A DNA stretch of 8,817 nt from an uncultured Oscillospiraceae bacterium (lineage in GTDB: Bacteria > Bacillota > Clostridia > Oscillospirales > Acutalibacteraceae). The notes beneath the pieces were generated by a model that worked only from the letters and a program-made list of their open reading frames with translations, was not told the DNA's origin and made no database searches. Positions within the stretch are counted from its first letter, which is position 1. Each line of letters begins with the position of its first letter. The stretch covers positions 1 through 8,817 of the forward strand of contig URQJ01000073.1 in the NCBI GenBank assembly GCA_900549945.1, given 5' to 3'. The translations under genes were made by a program, and so were the position numbers. Of this stretch, positions 5,803-8,817 are shown one piece after another.

Positions 5803-7164
5803 ATGCAGGATACTGCAAAAAAGCAATTCTACCGTTCCTTTTTCGCGATCGTCGTGCCGATTGCCGTCCAGCAGCTGATCACCGCCGCCGTCGGCGTGGC
5901 CGACACGCTGATGCTCGGCTACGTGAGCCAGACGGCGCTCGCGGCAAGCTCGCTCGCCGGGCAGATCCAGTTTCTGCTCAATATGATCTACGGCGGCCTT
6001 GCGGCCGGCATCACGATCCTCGCCGCACAGTATTGGGGCAAGGGCGACCTCCCCGCCATTGAAAAGATCCTCGCGATCGGCCTGAAGCTCTCGGTTCTCG
6101 TCGGCACGGTCTTTTTTGCGGGCGCGGTCTTTTTCCCGGAGGCCCTGATGCGCATTTACACGGACGATGCGAACATGATCGCGTCCGGCGCCGAGTATCT
6201 GCGCGTCGTCGGCTTCTCCTACCTCTTTCTCTCGCTCTCGCAGCCGTACCTGAGCGCGATGAAGAGCATCGAGCAGGTGCGTATCAGCACCATTCTCAAC
6301 TCGGTCGCGCTCGTGCTCAACATCGTTCTGAACGCAACGTTCATCTTCGGCTGGATCCCCGGCATCCCGCCGCTCGGCATCACGGGCGTCGCGCTGGCGA
6401 CGGTGATCGCGCGCGCCGTAGAGTTTGCACTGTGCATTGTCGTGGGCGAGCGCTTCAAGAAGCTGCGCCTGCGCCCGCGGCTTTTCACGCTGCACAGCCG
6501 CGTGCTCTGGCGCGATTTCATCCGCTACTCGCTGCCCGCCATCGGCAACGAATTTGTGTGGGGCCTCGCGTTCTCAATGTATTCGGTCATCATGGGCCAC
6601 CTCGGCGAGGACATCGTGGCGGCGAACTCGATCGTTTCGACGATGCGTAACCTCGCCTCTGTGCTCGGCTTCGGCATCGCGAACGGCACGGCGATCATCC
6701 TCGGCAAGACGATCGGCGGCGGGGACATGGCCCGCGCGGAGCGCGACGCAAAGCGCCTGCTCTGGCTGACCTTTTTGACCTCCGTACTCGGCAGCTTTGT
6801 GATCCTCGGCTGCCACCCGATCCTCGTCTCGATGCTTCAGCTCACCGAGCAGGCGAAGGAATACTTACAGGTCATGGTGTGGATCAGCGCCGTGTATGTC
6901 GTCGGCCCCACGATGAACACTTGCTTCATCTGCGGCGTTTTCCGCGCGGGCGGCGATTCGCGCTTCGGCTTTGTCTGCGACATCATCGCGATGTGGGCGG
7001 TTTTCGTGCCGCTCGGCTTCATCGCGGCGTTTGTGTGGAACCTGCCGCCGCTGTGGGTTTATCTGATTCTGAGCTGCGACGAGTTTGCGAAAATGCCCGT
7101 CGTCTACTTCCGCTACCGCCAGAAGAAATGGCTGCGGAACATCACAAAGGAAGTCACCGCGTAG
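5803..7164 (+). CDS. MATE family efflux transporter
   Basis: Membrane antiporter that exports cationic drugs, dyes or metabolites in exchange for Na+ or H+. The 453 residues give the family's usual length and twelve helices in two pseudo-symmetric halves. The first half has IVVPIAVQQL near 16-25, VADTLMLGYVS at 32-42, AAQYWGKGD at 74-82 and the LNSVALVLNIVLNATFIFG stretch at 165-183. The second half has YSLPAIGNE at 242-250, the AANSI...ASVLGFGIANGTAIILGKTIGGGD stretch at 273-308 and FRAGGDSRFG at 380-389. The strong NorM-like pattern does not separate Na+ from H+ coupling. ATG 5803 is chosen because the family N-terminus begins there; the GGAAAGGG ribosome site is 13 nt away, farther than usual, so translation may be modest. 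It is a single-gene unit with its own promoter, dyad and terminator. Confidence 0.95.
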   Translation: MQDTAKKQFYRSFFAIVVPIAVQQLITAAVGVADTLMLGYVSQTALAASSLAGQIQFLLNMIYGGLAAGITILAAQYWGKGDLPAIEKILAIGLKLSVLVGTVFFAGAVFFPEALMRIYTDDANMIASGAEYLRVVGFSYLFLSLSQPYLSAMKSIEQVRISTILNSVALVLNIVLNATFIFGWIPGIPPLGITGVALATVIARAVEFALCIVVGERFKKLRLRPRLFTLHSRVLWRDFIRYSLPAIGNEFVWGLAFSMYSVIMGHLGEDIVAANSIVSTMRNLASVLGFGIANGTAIILGKTIGGGDMARAERDAKRLLWLTFLTSVLGSFVILGCHPILVSMLQLTEQAKEYLQVMVWISAVYVVGPTMNTCFICGVFRAGGDSRFGFVCDIIAMWAVFVPLGFIAAFVWNLPPLWVYLILSCDEFAKMPVVYFRYRQKKWLRNITKEVTA

Positions 7165-7192
7165 CGCCTTCAAAATCCAAGCGCATGCAAGC

Positions 7193-7240
7193 GGCCCGGT
7201 CCGCCCTTTTGGGGCAGGCCGGGCCTTTCGGCTTATTTTT
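7193..7240 (+). terminator. Intrinsic terminator of the MATE gene
   Basis: GGCCCGG (7193-7199) pairs with CCGGGCC (7219-7225). Inside, GCCC pairs with GGGC around a TTTTG loop, with one mismatch between the two parts of the stem. TTT follows directly and TTATTTTT ends at 7240. It begins 28 bases after the MATE stop. Its T-rich tail overlaps the last codons of the convergent MFS gene; on the minus strand the stem has only weak T content behind it. Confidence 0.8.
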
Positions 7241-8420
7241 GGTCACGCTTGCGCCGCGTCCGCCGCTCTTTTGCCGGCAGGCCGCAGGCGCCTGTAGAGC
7301 AAAAGGCCCGTGAGCAGCAGAAGCGGGAACACGATGGCCGCCAGCGTTCCGGCGCGCAGGTTATCCCCGAACCGGCTGTGCATCCCAAATCGCCCGCGAG
7401 CGCCAGCAGCGCGAACATAGCCGTGCCGCCTGCCGGCAGGCCGGAGGACGCCTTGCTGAACGTGCCCGGCCACAGGATACCGACGGAAAGGCCGCAGAGC
7501 GCGCAGCCGATCAGGCTGATCGCCGGCACCGGCACCAGTGCGATGCAGAGGTAGGAGGCGATGCAGAGCAGCGTGCTGAACAGCATAAATTTATCCAGAT
7601 TCAGCCTATCCCCGTACTTCCCGAAAATTGCGCGGGAAATGCCCATCAGCAGCGCAAATGCCATCGGGCCGGCGAGATCCCCCGCCGTTTTGCCGATGCC
7701 GAGCGCATTTTCCGCAAAGGTGGAGGCCCACTGGCTCACCGCCTGCTCGCTCGCACCGGCGCAGAGCATCAGGAGCAGCAGCACCCAAAAGATCTTTTTG
7801 GTGAGCAGGCTGCGCAGCGCAAGCCCGCCCCGCCCCTCGTCCTCTAAGGAGGCGATCGGCACGCGCAGGAAAACCACGGCGTTCACGGCCGGCAGGACCG
7901 CCCAGATCAGCGCGAGAACCCGCCAGCTCCCCGTGCCGAAAAGCTGAAAAAACAGCGTGGAAAGCAGCACGACGCCCACCTGCCCCCAGCAGTAGAAGGA
8001 GTGCAGGAGGCTCATCATCTTCTCCTTGTTTTCGGAGGGCGTCGCCTCAACCATCGGGCTGATCAGCACCTCGATCAGCCCGCCGCCGACCGCATAGATG
8101 ACAACGGCGGCCATCAGGCCGGCAAACGGGCTTTGCAGCACGCCGGGCAGCACCGTCAGCAGGATCAGGCCGGCGGCCGCGAACGCGTGCGCCAGCACGA
8201 TGGAAACGCGGTACCCGAGCTTATCGACGAACCCGGCGGAAAGCAGGTCGACCAAAAGCTGCACGGCGAAATTCACGGTGATCAGCAGCGTGATCTGCGA
8301 AAGCGGGATCGCATATTCCCTTTGAAACGTCAAAAAAAGCAGCGGCGCGAAATTGCCGATCACCGCCTGCACGATGTACCCCGTGAAGCAGGCACGGAGC
8401 GTTCCCTTATACCTGTGCAT
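7233..8420 (-). CDS. MFS transporter with a frameshifted C-terminus
   Basis: Major facilitator carrier in the membrane, resembling the sugar-permease-like (FucP-type) MFS proteins of Clostridia; substrate unknown. I set the start at ATG 8420-8418, preceded by AAGGGGG with 8 nt spacing. The open frame continues upstream to 8597 across the promoter and looks non-coding. About eleven helices are visible in residues 10-345, with an MFS-type loop GFVDKLGYRVS at 63-73 and GKYGDRLNLDK at 267-277 as its second-half counterpart. After the conserved-looking GGTAMFALLALAGDLGCTAG (331-350) the frame changes to a Cys/Arg/Pro-rich tail of 45 residues that cannot be a membrane helix. The expected ending is in another frame at 7371-7243. 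Probably a small deletion or an assembly error; the product is likely inactive if real. Divergent from an AraC-type regulator. Confidence 0.85.
   Translation of the reverse strand: MHRYKGTLRACFTGYIVQAVIGNFAPLLFLTFQREYAIPLSQITLLITVNFAVQLLVDLLSAGFVDKLGYRVSIVLAHAFAAAGLILLTVLPGVLQSPFAGLMAAVVIYAVGGGLIEVLISPMVEATPSENKEKMMSLLHSFYCWGQVGVVLLSTLFFQLFGTGSWRVLALIWAVLPAVNAVVFLRVPIASLEDEGRGGLALRSLLTKKIFWVLLLLMLCAGASEQAVSQWASTFAENALGIGKTAGDLAGPMAFALLMGISRAIFGKYGDRLNLDKFMLFSTLLCIASYLCIALVPVPAISLIGCALCGLSVGILWPGTFSKASSGLPAGGTAMFALLALAGDLGCTAGSGITCAPERWRPSCSRFCCSRAFCSTGACGLPAKERRTRRKRDQK
7243..7371 (-). pseudogene. Displaced C-terminal segment of the MFS transporter (other frame)
   Basis: Read from TTC at 7371, this frame gives 42 residues beginning FGDNLRAGTLAAIVF, then a hydrophobic run PLLLLTGLLLY that makes a proper last membrane helix, then a basic-polar tail and a TGA stop. 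It fits the end of an MFS protein. It joins the main frame at G350 (7373-7371) with no residues between GCTAG and FGDNL, although relatives, as I recall them, carry roughly ten residues there. The junction therefore looks like a deletion of 3n+1 bases, not a single-base slip. Confidence 0.7.
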
Positions 8421-8456
8421 CTGAAATTCCCCCTTGAGAAAAAAGCATTTTTTGAG

Positions 8457-8465
8457 AGTATAGCA
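8457..8465 (-). promoter_or_regulatory. Extended -10 promoter of the MFS gene
   Basis: On the minus strand, TGC followed by TATACT (8465-8457) is a TGn-extended -10 box, about 37 bases upstream of the MFS start codon. No good -35 hexamer stands at 16-18 bp. Such promoters often need an activator, which would suit the divergent AraC-type gene. Confidence 0.55.
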
Positions 8466-8484
8466 CAGGACAGCCCCGAAAGGC

Positions 8485-8514
8485 TTGAAGAATATCGCTC
8501 TTTTATGGTACAAT
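8485..8514 (+). promoter_or_regulatory. Promoter of the AraC-type regulator gene
   Basis: TTGAAG (8485-8490), 18 bp, TACAAT (8509-8514), about 25 bases before the start codon. The -35 box is the same hexamer as in the dtd promoter. It lies some 20 bp from the MFS -10 box on the opposite strand, so both promoters share one short control region. Confidence 0.65.
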
Positions 8515-8538
8515 ATCGCCAGAATGAGGTGACACACC

Positions 8539-8775
8539 ATGCAGATCACAGAAATCCGCACAGACGAAACCCTGCGGGAGCTGCGCGCGCACGGCACGCC
8601 GGAATTCCCGTTCGAGTATTATTACGACGATTTCAATAAGTTCAGCGGACAGTCCATCGCGTGGCATTGGCACAGGGAGTTCGAATTCGTCGCGGTCGAC
8701 GCCGGCCCGATCGACTGCCTGATCGGCGCCGAGCGGCTGCGCATGGAAATCGGCAGCGGGCTGTTCATCAACAGC
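8539..8775 (+). CDS. AraC-family-like transcriptional regulator, N-terminal cupin part only
   Basis: Partial gene with 79 genomic codons. The fragment contains the start of a sugar-sensing cupin: WHWHREFEFVAV at 42-53 (paired histidines that begin the beta-barrel), then IDCLIG and IGSGLFINS at 71-79, the turn that in AraC-type regulators precedes the HSF/H-rich strand. The C-terminal helix-turn-helix pair, about 100 residues, is not in the window, so the AraC label rests on the cupin pattern and the divergent transporter. A plain cupin protein is the alternative. ATG 8539 has GAGGTGA 6 nt upstream. The open frame continues to the window end as RSEEHTSELQSRHR, but those residues are translated sequencing adapter. 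By position it probably controls the neighbouring MFS gene. Confidence 0.75.
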
Positions 8776-8817
8776 AGATCGGAAGAGCACACGTCTGAAC
8801 TCCAGTCACGGCATAGA
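8776..8817 (+). other. Illumina TruSeq adapter read-through with 8-base index (contamination, not genomic)
   Basis: Bases 8776-8809 match in full the 34-base TruSeq read-1 adapter, which begins AGATCGGAAGAGCACACG and ends CTCCAGTCAC. The remaining eight bases, GGCATAGA (8810-8817), stand exactly where the i7 sample index follows. The contig ends there. Genomic sequence therefore stops at 8775. Confidence 0.98.

Noticed and set aside
5605..6495. 296-codon open frame on the minus strand opposite the MATE gene
   Set aside because: Charged low-complexity composition, no motif, and it runs through the divergent promoter region.
8421..8597. Upstream extension of the MFS frame
   Set aside because: It crosses the -10 box and overlaps the divergent regulator gene; ATG 8420 has a well-placed AAGGGGG ribosome site and the normal MFS N-terminus.
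8503..8790. 95-codon minus-strand open frame at the right edge
   Set aside because: It is antisense to the regulator fragment and its first codons come from adapter sequence.
8776..8817. RSEEHTSELQSRHR as a novel regulator domain
   Set aside because: It is the translation of the TruSeq adapter and index, not genomic.
1..8817. RNA genes, CRISPR array, phage, IS or defence module
   Set aside because: No tRNA- or rRNA-like stretch, no regularly spaced repeats, and no transposase, integrase or nuclease motifs were found; nearly all the window is covered by recognisable genes.

Overview
The window is a GC-rich bacterial contig fragment, roughly 60% G+C by eye. Purine-rich Shine-Dalgarno sites (AAGGAAGG, GGAGG, AAGGGGG), sigma-A-like promoters (TTGAAG or TTTACA, 17 bp, TATAAT) and protein types typical of Clostridia (LacX-type aldose epimerase, DUF3737, a Gram-positive-style ABC half-transporter) suggest a high-GC gut Firmicute of the Oscillospiraceae/Ruminococcaceae kind. 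That placement is inference; there is no rRNA or other marker gene. Both ends are cut. The left edge truncates an ABC exporter. The right edge ends in Illumina TruSeq adapter sequence (8776-8817), so the last 42 bases are not genomic.

Layout: (1) 1-1461, minus: ABC exporter half-transporter, cut just after its LSGGQ signature. (2) 1462-1739: its leader and a structured terminator for the genes to its right. (3) 1740-3074, minus: LacX-type aldose 1-epimerase followed 9 bp later by a Nudix hydrolase, one probable operon. (4) 3075-3223: a compact divergent promoter region whose two -35 boxes overlap. (5) 3224-4560, plus: dtd (D-aminoacyl-tRNA deacylase) and an MscS-family channel, one operon. 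(6) 4561-4684: hairpins, including a perfect 18-bp stem serving both convergent genes. (7) 4685-5545, minus: DUF3737 beta-helix protein. (8) 5546-5802: divergent promoters, with a perfect dyad on the predicted start site of the next gene. (9) 5803-7164, plus: MATE efflux pump. (10) 7193-7240: terminator. (11) 7233-8420, minus: MFS transporter with a frameshifted C-terminus. (12) 8421-8538: divergent promoter region. (13) 8539-8775, plus: first 79 codons of an AraC-type regulator, running straight into the adapter.

Functionally this is a mix of small housekeeping units (proofreading of D-aminoacyl-tRNA, nucleotide clean-up, osmotic safety valve, sugar anomer interconversion) and transporters (ABC, MATE, MFS). 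The MFS/AraC pair is arranged like a regulated sugar or metabolite uptake locus. I see no RNA genes, CRISPR array, insertion sequence, phage or defence module, and no convincing undescribed multi-gene system. The points most worth checking are the adapter chimera, the MFS frameshift, two substitutions in the Dtd active-site motifs, the overlapping divergent promoters, and the dyad at the MATE promoter.
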